A DNA stretch of 64,000 nt, taken from assembly GCA_021371855.1 (NCBI GenBank), contig JAJFVL010000018.1, forward strand, positions 496,001 to 560,000, written 5' to 3'. Position 1 is the first letter of the stretch. Each line of letters begins with the position of its first letter. Shown piece after piece: positions 9,887 through 17,711 of the stretch. A program made the position numbers and the translations under genes. The notes below the pieces were generated by a model, which was not told the origin of the DNA, made no database searches, and worked only from the letters and a program-made list of their open reading frames with translations. This DNA comes from Bacteroidales bacterium. Its GTDB lineage: Bacteria > Bacteroidota > Bacteroidia > Bacteroidales > VadinHA17.

Positions 9887-10687
9887 TTATCCTCCAATCT
9901 TAACTTTTACTCCCACCTCACAAAAAAATTCTTTCAGCTCCTGTATCCTTCCTTTGGATGGCGGTTCTATGCTTCCCATCCTGTAGGGGATATTGAATTT
10001 ATTATATTTTGAAGATCCTGTCTTATGATAAGGCAGAAGGTTTATCTTTTTTAAGTTATCTGTTTTGAAGTTTATCAGTAACTGCCTGATATCGTTCATG
10101 CTGCCGGAATCGTCATTCACCCCCGGGATAACCGGAATCCTGATTATCACATCACCCGGACTATGAAGCAGCAGCAGAAGATTTTCAAGGATCAGGAAGT
10201 TTGATACTCCCGTATATTTGAGATGCATTGTATCGTCAATGTGCTTTATGTCGAAGAGAAAGAGATCGGTAAATGGAATAACCGACCTGTAGTTTTCTGT
10301 AGAAGAATATCCTGAAGTATCTACTGCAGTATGATACCCTGCGTCTTTACATGCCTTCAGGGCTTCAATCAGAAATTCACACTGAAGCATAGGCTCTCCA
10401 CCGGAGAATGTAACACCTCCTTTTGAATGTGTAATGAAAGCCCTTTCTTTTTCCAATATTCCAAGGATCTCATCAACTGAAAAAAGTTTTCCAGCATCTT
10501 CGACTATACTGAACTCCTTTTCGCCAATCTTGTTTTTCTGCACAACCTTTTCAGGTTCCGGTGATATCCCTTCAGGATTATGGCACCACCAGCACGAAAG
10601 CGGACATCCCTTCATGAAGAATGTCACCCTGATCCCGGGACCATCGTGGACTGAATATCTTTTTACGCTGAAAATAAGTCCTTTCAT
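9887..10687 (-). CDS. hypE: Glycyl radical enzyme activase (radical SAM), HypE-type
   Basis: The 266-residue protein installs the glycyl radical on its partner enzyme using S-adenosylmethionine. It has the radical-SAM cluster motif CPLSCWWC (CxxxCxxC, about residues 29-36), the activase N-terminus RYSVHDGPGIRVTFFMKGC, the SAM-binding GGVTFSGGEPMLQ, and HTAVDTSGY. There is no inserted two-cluster ferredoxin domain, so it is the short form like PflA. It is first in the hypE-hypD pair, about 170 bp from hypD. Partner assignment comes from this adjacency. Confidence 0.9.
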   Translation of the reverse strand: MKGLIFSVKRYSVHDGPGIRVTFFMKGCPLSCWWCHNPEGISPEPEKVVQKNKIGEKEFSIVEDAGKLFSVDEILGILEKERAFITHSKGGVTFSGGEPMLQCEFLIEALKACKDAGYHTAVDTSGYSSTENYRSVIPFTDLFLFDIKHIDDTMHLKYTGVSNFLILENLLLLLHSPGDVIIRIPVIPGVNDDSGSMNDIRQLLINFKTDNLKKINLLPYHKTGSSKYNKFNIPYRMGSIEPPSKGRIQELKEFFCEVGVKVKIGG

Positions 10688-10712
10688 CCGTAAATAATTT
10701 TTAGTTTATGGT

Positions 10713-10773
10713 TGGATGGAACATCCATGTTTTGAAAGATAATTTTTATTCTTGTTTATGTTTTGGAAAACAT
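10713..10773 (-). promoter_or_regulatory. Inverted repeats upstream of hypE
   Basis: Two inverted repeats lie 25-85 bp before the hypE start: TGGATG-GAA-CATCCA (10713-10727) and ATGTTTT-GG-AAAACAT (10758-10773). The string ATGTTTTG also occurs a second time between them. They are placed as operators would be, but no cognate regulator can be named. Confidence 0.4.
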
Positions 10774-11197
10774 GGAGGTTTCATAATAGAAAAGGGTAAA
10801 ACTGAAATGAAAAATGTTTAAACGGGAAAATACTTTCTGATAATTCAGAAAGGGAAGTGGATTCAGAAGCTGTAAAACATCAAACAATTGTAAAGCCTTC
10901 TGCCAAGACGTTGCATCATGAAACTATATCTCAGTTTTTCAATCATAATGAATAATGATGGGTGCAAGTTACATTTTTTTTCTTTATGTCATCCCCGGCT
11001 CAGACCTCTAACTTTTTTTCGATAATTATGTACTTAATTATCAAATATATACGATACATTAACAAATGATTAACAAATGATTAACAAAAAAACCTGCAAC
11101 ATTTCGGAATGCCGGGCGTCTATACTCTTGAAAGAAAACAAAAGGCCTTTTATAAGAATTAAACCGTTCAGATTAAACAAATTTAAAATCCACAAAA
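10774..11197. other. Intergenic region, no gene seen
   Basis: AT-rich stretch with no convincing coding frame. It holds a short tandem repeat (ttaacaaatga about 11060-11088) and must contain the promoter of the secreted-protein gene at 11198, though no good TTTG / TAnnTTTG pair is visible. A degenerate cobalamin-riboswitch-like stretch was considered and rejected. Confidence 0.5.
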
Positions 11198-11668
11198 ATG
11201 AAAAAGATCCTTTTATCAATCTTAGCAATTATGACTTTTTGCCTGGCAGCATCTGCCAAAGAAACTGTAGCTGTTGGAAAAACTTGTTCAGCACTTGGTG
11301 ACTTTAAAATCGAAACCTCAGAAAAAGCTTTTGTAATTTCCGGAAAAGAACTGCAGACATATACAATTTCATATGACAGTTCCGACGTAATTGTTACGCT
11401 CGCTATTGACAAAGACTCAAAATGCAGGAAATACTATGTTTTGTCAGATGCACTTTCGGTACAGTATGTTTGCAACAATAAATCTTTCGGAGTTGTAAAA
11501 CTTGAGAAAGAACTTGAGAACGAAGGTTTTAAAACTATTTTCTCTGCACTGAACAAAGAAGCATTCTTTCAGCAGAAAATCATATCCGCCGGAAATGGCA
11601 ATGATCTGGATAATTCAAAACTTATAGCTTCATATTTCCCATTATTGTTGAACAATGAGAATAGGTGA
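11198..11668 (+). CDS. Small secreted hypothetical protein
   Basis: The 156-residue product has a clear Sec signal peptide (MKKILLSILAIMTFCLAASA, cleavage predicted after ASA), so it is periplasmic or outer-membrane associated. The mature part contains two Cys residues (SKCRKYY and VQYVCNNKS) that could form a disulfide, and alternates short strands with a helical KLEKELENEGF segment. I recognise no family. An intrinsic terminator about 70 bp after its stop implies a single-gene transcript. Confidence 0.7.
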   Translation: MKKILLSILAIMTFCLAASAKETVAVGKTCSALGDFKIETSEKAFVISGKELQTYTISYDSSDVIVTLAIDKDSKCRKYYVLSDALSVQYVCNNKSFGVVKLEKELENEGFKTIFSALNKEAFFQQKIISAGNGNDLDNSKLIASYFPLLLNNENR

Positions 11669-11736
11669 AAGCAGAAATATCAAATTTTTCTCAAAGACCA
11701 TTCGGTCGATTCTAGTTTTAGGTTTTAGGTAGATTC

Positions 11737-11775
11737 AGGAAAGACATCTCCCCGGTGTCTTTCCTTTCTTTTTTA
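11737..11775 (+). terminator. Intrinsic terminator after the secreted-protein gene
   Basis: A 10 bp stem AGGAAAGACA / TGTCTTTCCT with a 9-base loop is followed by TTCTTTTTT. This is the textbook shape on the plus strand. Confidence 0.85.
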
Positions 11776-11885
11776 CGACAAATTATAAGATTATTAGATC
11801 AAAATGATTTTTTTCGTAATATTGGCCCGGTCAATCAGTATATTGGCTGACAAATTAGAGTGCATAATCTGAAAATACTAATTCT

Positions 11886-13679
11886 ATGAAGAAAAAGATA
11901 CGGTTCAGTCTTGTATATCGCGACATGTGGCAATCTTCAGGCAAATACCAGCCACGTATTGATCAATTGAAGGAAGTTGCTCCCCATATAGTAAAAATGG
12001 GATGTTTTGACAGGATAGAGACCAACGGCGGGGCTTTTGAGCAGGTACAACTTCTGTATGGAGAAAATCCGAATGCAGCTGTACGGGAATGGACAAGACC
12101 ATTTAATGAAGCAGGAATACAGACACATATGCTCGACCGTGCCCTGAACGGAATAAGGATGTATCCTGTACCTAAGGATGTCAGAAGACTCATGTTCAAG
12201 GTAAAGAAGGCTCAGGGAGTTGACATTGCACGTTCATTCTGTGGCTTAAACGATCACCGGAATCTGGAACTTTCAATTAAATATGCCAAAGAGGCCGGAA
12301 TGATATCTCAGGCTGCACTTTCAATAACCTATTCTCCGGTCCATACTGTTGATTATTATATGGATGTTGTCGATCATATAGCTGCTTATGGTGCTGATGA
12401 GATCTGCCTTAAGGATATGGCTGGTGTAGGCAGACCTGCTATGCTTGGTGAACTCGTCAGAAGGATCAAAGCAAAATATCCGGAAATAATTGTAGAGTAC
12501 CATGGCCATTCCGGACCCGGTATGTCGGTTGCTTCGATGCTTGAGGTAGCACGGGCCGGGGCCGATTATCTTGATGTTGCAATGGAACCGCTCAGCTGGG
12601 GAATGATCCATCCGGATGTAATTGCCATACAGGCAATCATGAAAGATGCCGGTTTTGATGTCCCTGAGATAAACATGGATGAGTACATGAAGGTGAGATC
12701 ACTCACCCAGAAGTTTATTGACGATTTCCTTGGATATTTTATCGATTCCAGGAACAGACAGGTATCATCATTGCTTATCGGAAGCGGCCTTCCCGGTGGT
12801 ATGATGGGAAGTATGATGTCTGATCTCAAAGCAGTATACCAGGGAATCAATACTGCTTTAAAAAGCAAAGGGCAGCCTGAAATAAGTGAAGATGAACTAG
12901 TTGTCAAGCTTTTTAATGAAGTGGAATTTATATGGCCGAAGCTTGGTTATCCACCCCTTGTAACACCGTTCAGCCAGTATGTAAAAAATGTCGCTCTCAT
13001 GAACATAATTCAGATGACAAACGGGAAAGAGAGATTTACGATGATTGACAACAATACATGGGACATGATTTTGGGTAAGGCTGGCAAACTGCCCGGAGAA
13101 CTGGACAAAGAGATCATGTCGCTTGCAGAAAGTCAATCCAGGGAGTTCTATACCGGAGTTCCACAGGATGCTTATCCTGATCAGCTTGATGTTTTCAGGG
13201 AAGAAATGAAACAGAATGGCTGGGAAAACGGACAGGATGATGAGGAACTTTTTGAACTTGCAATGCACGACAGGCAATACCGCGATTATCGGTCAGGAGT
13301 TGCAAAAGCAAGATTTGAAAGTGAGCTTGAAAAAGCCAGGGAACAAGACCTTAAAATCGCAATATCCGTTCCTGCTGAGAAGCCGGAACAGAAGAAATGC
13401 CCTCCAAAGAAAGAAACGATTAATGATCCAGGCATTAAAAATATATTATCACCTTCTAAAGGCAGGGTATTCTATAACCTTTTCAACCAGATTACGGAAC
13501 CAACCTCTGTCGGCGACCAGGTAACCGAAGGCGACCGCATCTGTTACATGCAGACAAATACATACATAAGTGAGGTCACCTGCCCTTATAACGGAGAAAT
13601 GGCCGAAATTGTAGTTCCCCAGGGAACAAATGTAAATAAAGGAGATATTCTGTTCAGGGTAAGAGAAAAAAAATTGTAG
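11886..13679 (+). CDS. Oxaloacetate decarboxylase alpha / PycB-like protein lacking the biotinyl lysine
   Basis: Residues 1 to about 450 form a carboxyltransferase TIM barrel and PYC/OADA domain: YRDMWQS (Asp13) replaces the usual RDAHQS, the lysine that is carbamylated in relatives is Lys176 in CLKDMAG, and the metal pair is His206/His208 in EYHGHSGPG. After a charged linker, residues about 515-597 look like a biotinyl/lipoyl domain, but the hairpin reads YMQTNTYISEVTCPYNGEM where relatives have EAMKM, so the biotin-bearing lysine is a threonine (about 559). The SGGTSQP region that carries a catalytic Thr in relatives reads LSWGMIHPD. It may therefore be a decarboxylase or transferase that uses a separate carrier, or have another substrate. 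No oadB/oadG or biotin ligase lies nearby. Confidence 0.75.
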   Translation: MKKKIRFSLVYRDMWQSSGKYQPRIDQLKEVAPHIVKMGCFDRIETNGGAFEQVQLLYGENPNAAVREWTRPFNEAGIQTHMLDRALNGIRMYPVPKDVRRLMFKVKKAQGVDIARSFCGLNDHRNLELSIKYAKEAGMISQAALSITYSPVHTVDYYMDVVDHIAAYGADEICLKDMAGVGRPAMLGELVRRIKAKYPEIIVEYHGHSGPGMSVASMLEVARAGADYLDVAMEPLSWGMIHPDVIAIQAIMKDAGFDVPEINMDEYMKVRSLTQKFIDDFLGYFIDSRNRQVSSLLIGSGLPGGMMGSMMSDLKAVYQGINTALKSKGQPEISEDELVVKLFNEVEFIWPKLGYPPLVTPFSQYVKNVALMNIIQMTNGKERFTMIDNNTWDMILGKAGKLPGELDKEIMSLAESQSREFYTGVPQDAYPDQLDVFREEMKQNGWENGQDDEELFELAMHDRQYRDYRSGVAKARFESELEKAREQDLKIAISVPAEKPEQKKCPPKKETINDPGIKNILSPSKGRVFYNLFNQITEPTSVGDQVTEGDRICYMQTNTYISEVTCPYNGEMAEIVVPQGTNVNKGDILFRVREKKL

Positions 13680-13682
13680 CTG

Positions 13683-13714
13683 GTTGGTCTTAATAAGAAA
13701 ATGATCTAACTTTA
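13683..13714 (+). promoter_or_regulatory. Probable promoter of the histidine kinase gene
   Basis: GTTG, then 20 bases, then TAACTTTA fits the Bacteroidota -33 TTTG / -7 TAnnTTTG pattern with one mismatch in each box. The start codon follows about 25 bases later. Confidence 0.45.
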
Positions 13715-13738
13715 CATATCAGAAGTCAATCCATATTA

Positions 13739-15847
13739 ATGAGAGTCAGTCAATTCGTCTATCCGCTGTTTTTATTTGTTTTCACTTTTAATCTGAATGC
13801 GGCTGAGCCGGCTCCCAGAGCTGTAAAAGGAGTTCTCGATCTGCGGTATATCGACAGACCCGATCATTTCTTTATAAAGCTCACCGGAGATTGGGAATTT
13901 TACTGGCAGAAGATGTTGCGACCTCATGATTTTAAATCCGCTTCAATAAAGCCTGATTTTTATGGTAAGGTCCCTTCATACTGGATCGATTATCCACAAA
14001 ACTCAATTAAAACCGGAAAGTCCGGATATGCAACTTACCGTCTTACCGTATTACTCCCTCACAGTTTTAACAGACGTTTAGGTATAGATCTCCCTGTATT
14101 TGATTCTTCATATGATTTATATATTAATGAAAAATATTTTGGAGGAAATGGAACAACAGGAAAATCAGCAGAAGAGACAGAACCTGAGTACAGAAGGAAC
14201 TTTTATAGCATAAGCCCACAGTCTGATACTCTTTCAATAATAATAAATGTTTCAAATTATGATCACCGCAGAGGAGGATTCTGGCTTCCCGTAAAACTCG
14301 GAACATTTGATGACATGCAAAAACATCTGGCAAACAGCTGGGGAAGAGACTGGGCTGTAACCAGTCTGCTTCTGGGATTTTCAATTTTCTTCTTTCTCTT
14401 TTTTCTTATCTCCCCTAAAGAGAAGATCATGTGTTTCTTCAGTATATCAACTTTAGGCCTGGCGTTAAGACCCTTGGTCACTTCTCATTTTCTGATTTTA
14501 TCCTTTTTCAGCATGAAATGGGAATGGATAGTGAGGTTTGAATACCTTGATCTTTTTATGATCATAATCGGATCAGCCTGGTTCGCTTCATATCTGTATC
14601 CATCGCGCTTTCTCAGAACGATCTCATGGATAATTACATTTGTTTTTTCAATTTTATCTGTTTCGGCTTTGTTTCTTCCGGTAAAGATCTTCAGCTATTC
14701 AACTTTCATATACTATCCCTGCATAATATTTCTGACCTCTTATCTTGTGTACAGGAGTCTTTTGGGTTCTCTGAAGAAAAATCCAATTGAAATAATGTAC
14801 TTTTTTACTTTTTCACTGCTGTTCTATGGAGGATTACACGACATAACCATAGCACTTGGGAAGTCTGACAGTTCATCCGGATATATACTGACAAATGCAA
14901 TAGTAATATTTGTCTTTTTACAGGCAGTTCTCTTGTTATTTAAATGGGTAAGAGCAAATAATGAAAAAGAAAAATTAAAAAATGAACTCGAGTTTATGAA
15001 CAGGAACCTCGAACTTCTTGTAAGCCAGAGAACACAGGAACTTCAGTTCCGGAATGAAGAGATAGAGAACCAGAACAGCAGAATTGCTTTACAAAACCAA
15101 CAATTGTCCGATACCATTCATCTTAAAAACAGGATTTTTTCCCTCATTGCTCACGATTTACGAAGTCCCGTGGTAAATATACTCTACATGCTTAACCTGC
15201 TGAAAGAGAAAGAGTATAAAGAGAAATATGATGCTTTTGCAAATTCAAGTATACAATATGCACAGCTGGTCATAAACCTTCTTGAAAACATGCTTGTATG
15301 GGGAAGAGGACAGGAAGACAAGATTAAATATTCGCCTGAAAAGCGTAATCTTGCAGACATAATTCTGACAAATATGAGCATATTCAAAGAGAGTGCTGAC
15401 AATAAAGATATCTCATTGAATTTCACCCAGATAGGAAGCTCAATTGCCTTTATTGACAAAGATCTTCTTGATATCATAATAAGAAACCTTTTATCAAATG
15501 CAGTAAAATACACCCCGCGAGGAGGAAGAATAAGCATTCTTCTCAAAGATAAAATAAAGAGTGATGATAGTATTATAATGAAGATCTGTGATAATGGTGT
15601 GGGAATTGATGAAGAAAACCTGAAAAACTTCTTTAAGTCTGCTGAGATTGAAAGCACTCCCGGAACTGAAAATGAAAAAGGCACAGGGCTGGGGCTTAAG
15701 CTTTGCTGCGAACTTGTTAAAATAAACAACGGAACTATTACAGTTGAAAGCAAACCGGGAGAAGGAACCTGTTTTATTATTTCACTGCCATCAGACAATC
15801 TCAGTCCAGAGTTAGATCGGACAGTCCTTCCCTGTCAACTATCTTAA
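13739..15847 (+). CDS. Sensor histidine kinase, 7TMR-DISM type
   Basis: The 702-residue protein has a signal peptide (cleavage near LNAAEPA), an extracellular jelly-roll domain to about residue 200 (LTGDWEFYWQKML is typical of 7TMR-DISMED2), a block of seven membrane segments (about 205-410), a coiled coil (NELEFMNRNLELLVSQRTQE) and a kinase core: the phospho-acceptor His in SLIAHDLRSP, N-box RNLLSNAVKYTP, G1 DNGVGID, G2 GTGLGLKLC. It senses an unknown, possibly carbohydrate-like, extracellular ligand. There is no receiver domain and no response regulator gene next to it, so it is an orphan here. Its last 47 bases overlap the end of the convergent Crp/Fnr gene. Confidence 0.9.
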   Translation: MRVSQFVYPLFLFVFTFNLNAAEPAPRAVKGVLDLRYIDRPDHFFIKLTGDWEFYWQKMLRPHDFKSASIKPDFYGKVPSYWIDYPQNSIKTGKSGYATYRLTVLLPHSFNRRLGIDLPVFDSSYDLYINEKYFGGNGTTGKSAEETEPEYRRNFYSISPQSDTLSIIINVSNYDHRRGGFWLPVKLGTFDDMQKHLANSWGRDWAVTSLLLGFSIFFFLFFLISPKEKIMCFFSISTLGLALRPLVTSHFLILSFFSMKWEWIVRFEYLDLFMIIIGSAWFASYLYPSRFLRTISWIITFVFSILSVSALFLPVKIFSYSTFIYYPCIIFLTSYLVYRSLLGSLKKNPIEIMYFFTFSLLFYGGLHDITIALGKSDSSSGYILTNAIVIFVFLQAVLLLFKWVRANNEKEKLKNELEFMNRNLELLVSQRTQELQFRNEEIENQNSRIALQNQQLSDTIHLKNRIFSLIAHDLRSPVVNILYMLNLLKEKEYKEKYDAFANSSIQYAQLVINLLENMLVWGRGQEDKIKYSPEKRNLADIILTNMSIFKESADNKDISLNFTQIGSSIAFIDKDLLDIIIRNLLSNAVKYTPRGGRISILLKDKIKSDDSIIMKICDNGVGIDEENLKNFFKSAEIESTPGTENEKGTGLGLKLCCELVKINNGTITVESKPGEGTCFIISLPSDNLSPELDRTVLPCQLS

Positions 15848-16472
15848 TATTTTTACCATTAGCTTCAATGTAGCCCTCCTCTTCAAGTTCTCCCAGAGCC
15901 CTTGATACCGATGGACGTGTAACACCAAAGAAATCAGCAAGGTCATTCTGTGTCAGTTCCAGTCTGACTGACAATTTATCCTTACCTGCTTTCTGAAGGA
16001 TATAATATGCAAGTTTCCCTTTTATAGTCTTAAAATTCAGGAACTTTATTTTCTCAGACAGGAATTGTGAACGATTTGAGATCATATCCAGAAAATTTAC
16101 AAGAATAGCATGGTTGCTCATCAGAAGTTTAAGAAATTCTGTTTTTTCTATCAGCAGCATCTCTCCGTCTGAAGTCGCAATTACATTTACAGGAAACCTG
16201 TTCCTGCTGCCAAACATAAAAGCAGATGCAAGTGCCCCCGGAGCCGGAATATCTTCAATTTTAATTATCCTGCCTGCATAATCAACCATTTCGCCCTTCA
16301 CTACCCCGCTGATTACAACCATCAGTGAATTAACTGTTTCTCCGCTTTGCGAAATAACAGAATTTGCATAGAATTTCTTAATTCTGTGAGGTACTGCAAA
16401 AAGAATTGTTTCAATTTCCCTTGAAGTTAATCCTTTAAACAGAGGCGAATCTGATAATTTGCCGTAGTCCAT
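15801..16472 (-). CDS. Crp/Fnr-family transcriptional regulator
   Basis: The 223-residue protein has an N-terminal cyclic-nucleotide-binding-type beta barrel (NSLMVVISGVVKGEMVD; DIPAPGALASAFMFG), a dimerisation helix, and a C-terminal winged helix with recognition segment TQNDLADFFGVTRPSVSRAL. There is no N-terminal Cys cluster as in FNR, and the cAMP-binding RxS motif is not evident, so the signal is probably something else, such as haem, NO or a redox cue. It is divergent from the ferredoxin gene at 16610, and a Crp/Fnr-type dyad sits in the shared 137 bp intergenic region. This strongly suggests it controls both genes. Confidence 0.88.
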   Translation of the reverse strand: MDYGKLSDSPLFKGLTSREIETILFAVPHRIKKFYANSVISQSGETVNSLMVVISGVVKGEMVDYAGRIIKIEDIPAPGALASAFMFGSRNRFPVNVIATSDGEMLLIEKTEFLKLLMSNHAILVNFLDMISNRSQFLSEKIKFLNFKTIKGKLAYYILQKAGKDKLSVRLELTQNDLADFFGVTRPSVSRALGELEEEGYIEANGKNIKIVDREGLSDLTLD

Positions 16473-16518
16473 ATTTTTTTGTATTAAAAATCAATAGTGT
16501 CCGACCAAAAATATACAA

Positions 16519-16536
16519 TTGTAACAAATGTTACAA
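16519..16536. promoter_or_regulatory. Crp/Fnr-type operator between divergent genes
   Basis: TTGTAACA-AA-TGTTACAA has perfect 8 bp arms and a 2 bp centre, the general shape of Crp/Fnr half-sites. It lies 47 bp before the regulator's start (minus strand) and 74 bp before the ferredoxin start. A possible -7 box CAACTTTG at 16557-16564 would put the dyad near -42 of the ferredoxin transcript, the usual place of an activator. Confidence 0.7.
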
Positions 16537-16609
16537 TCACAATCATCCTATTTGTTCAACTTTGCATAAGAAATTATTACATCGACCTTTAAAATTAAAT
16601 TATATACGT

Positions 16610-17491
16610 ATGAAGAGAGAAATTTTAAAAATTGATGAAGAACTCTGCAACGGGTGCGGACGATGTGTTCCAAACTGCCATGAAGGTGCTCTTCAGGTTA
16701 TTGATGGCAAAGTAAGACTTATAAGTGAACTGATGTGCGACGGGCTTGGTGCCTGCATAGGTCATTGTCCCGAAGGAGCCATCACAATTGAGAAAAGGGA
16801 GGCAGAACCTTACAATGAAACACGTGTGATGGAACAGATGAAAAATAAGGGGAAAAATACCGTTGTAGCCCATCTCAGGCATCTGAAACATCACGGGGAA
16901 ACAGGTCTTATGCTCGAGGGTGTAACATACCTGAAAGAACACAGGTCAGAGTTAAACTTTAATCCCGAAGAGGTAATACTTGAGGTTCATGGCCAGATTT
17001 CACCTCAACATCATTACAGCCATGAGGGAGGCGGATGTCCGGGATCGAAGGCAATGTCCATTGAAAAGTCCGGAACGGAAAATAAAAATGCTCAGGTACA
17101 GGCACAGACATCGGAATTGAGACACTGGCCGGTACAGATGCACCTTATTAATCCGGAAGCTTCCTGTTTCAAAGGAACCGATCTGTTGCTGGCAGCCGAC
17201 TGTGTTGCATTCTCGATGGGAAATTTTCACAGTGCCCATCTGAAAGGCAAGTCTCTGGCAATTGCCTGCCCTAAGCTCGATCAGGGGACAAATTCGTACG
17301 TGGAAAAACTTACTGCAATGATCGATGTGGCAAAAGTGAATACCATTACCGTAATGATGATGGAAGTTCCCTGTTGTGGTGGATTGCTGGAAATGGTAAA
17401 AGCTGCACAAGCTAATGCATCCAGAAAGGTTCCTGTTAAAAAGATTATAGCCGGGATCAATGGTGAAGTCCTTCAGGAAGAATGGATTTAA
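16610..17491 (+). CDS. Ferredoxin-domain protein with cysteine-rich C-terminal region
   Basis: The ATG at 16610 is chosen; an upstream TTG frame start would overlap the promoter. The product is 293 residues. The N-terminus has two ferredoxin motifs: CNGCGRCVPNCHEGA, a full CxxCxxCxxxC set, and CDGLGACIGHCPEGA, where the second Cys is replaced by Leu, so the second cluster is incomplete or altered. The C-terminal part contains CFKGTDLLLAADCVAF, CPKLD and VPCCGGL, a pattern found in Fe-S proteins common in anaerobic Bacteroidota and Clostridia. It is probably a cytoplasmic electron carrier or Fe-S sensor. It is divergent from a Crp/Fnr gene and precedes the large activase gene. Confidence 0.82.
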   Translation: MKREILKIDEELCNGCGRCVPNCHEGALQVIDGKVRLISELMCDGLGACIGHCPEGAITIEKREAEPYNETRVMEQMKNKGKNTVVAHLRHLKHHGETGLMLEGVTYLKEHRSELNFNPEEVILEVHGQISPQHHYSHEGGGCPGSKAMSIEKSGTENKNAQVQAQTSELRHWPVQMHLINPEASCFKGTDLLLAADCVAFSMGNFHSAHLKGKSLAIACPKLDQGTNSYVEKLTAMIDVAKVNTITVMMMEVPCCGGLLEMVKAAQANASRKVPVKKIIAGINGEVLQEEWI

Positions 17492-17492
17492 C

Positions 17493-17621
17493 GGCACAAA
17501 GGCGCAAGGGCACAAAGGCGCAAAGGCGCAAAGGCACAAAGGCGCAAGGGCACAAGGGCACAAAGGCGCAAAGGCGCAAAGGCACAAAGGCGTAAAGGCA
17601 CAAAGGCGAAAAGGCACAACC
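17493..17621. repeat. 9 bp tandem repeat (GGCGCAAAG family)
   Basis: About 14 imperfect copies of a 9 bp unit alternate between GGCACAAAG, GGCGCAAAG and GGCGCAAGG, starting right after the ferredoxin stop codon. The array is pure simple sequence with no coding role that I can support. Confidence 0.9.
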
Positions 17622-17647
17622 TTTCAACTTTCCAACTTAAATAATAA

Positions 17648-17678
17648 TTGATATTCACATGAAAATTTATTAAATTTG
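17648..17678 (+). promoter_or_regulatory. Probable promoter of the large activase gene
   Basis: ATTG, 20 bases, then a perfect TAAATTTG match the Bacteroidota -33/-7 pattern. The start codon lies 33 bases after the -7 box. This would let the activase be expressed separately from the ferredoxin gene. Confidence 0.55.
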
Positions 17679-17711
17679 ATTTAACGCATTGTTATTGGAA
17701 TATCTTTCTGT

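Noticed and set aside
10855..10925. Cobalamin-riboswitch-like stretch (GGGAAGTGG ... GCTGTAAAA ... GCCTTCTGCC)
   Set aside because: Only fragments of the conserved core match, spacing is wrong and the downstream gene has no link to cobalamin.
16562..16609. Earlier TTG start for the ferredoxin gene
   Set aside because: It would overlap the likely -7 box, and the ferredoxin domain begins right after the ATG at 16610.
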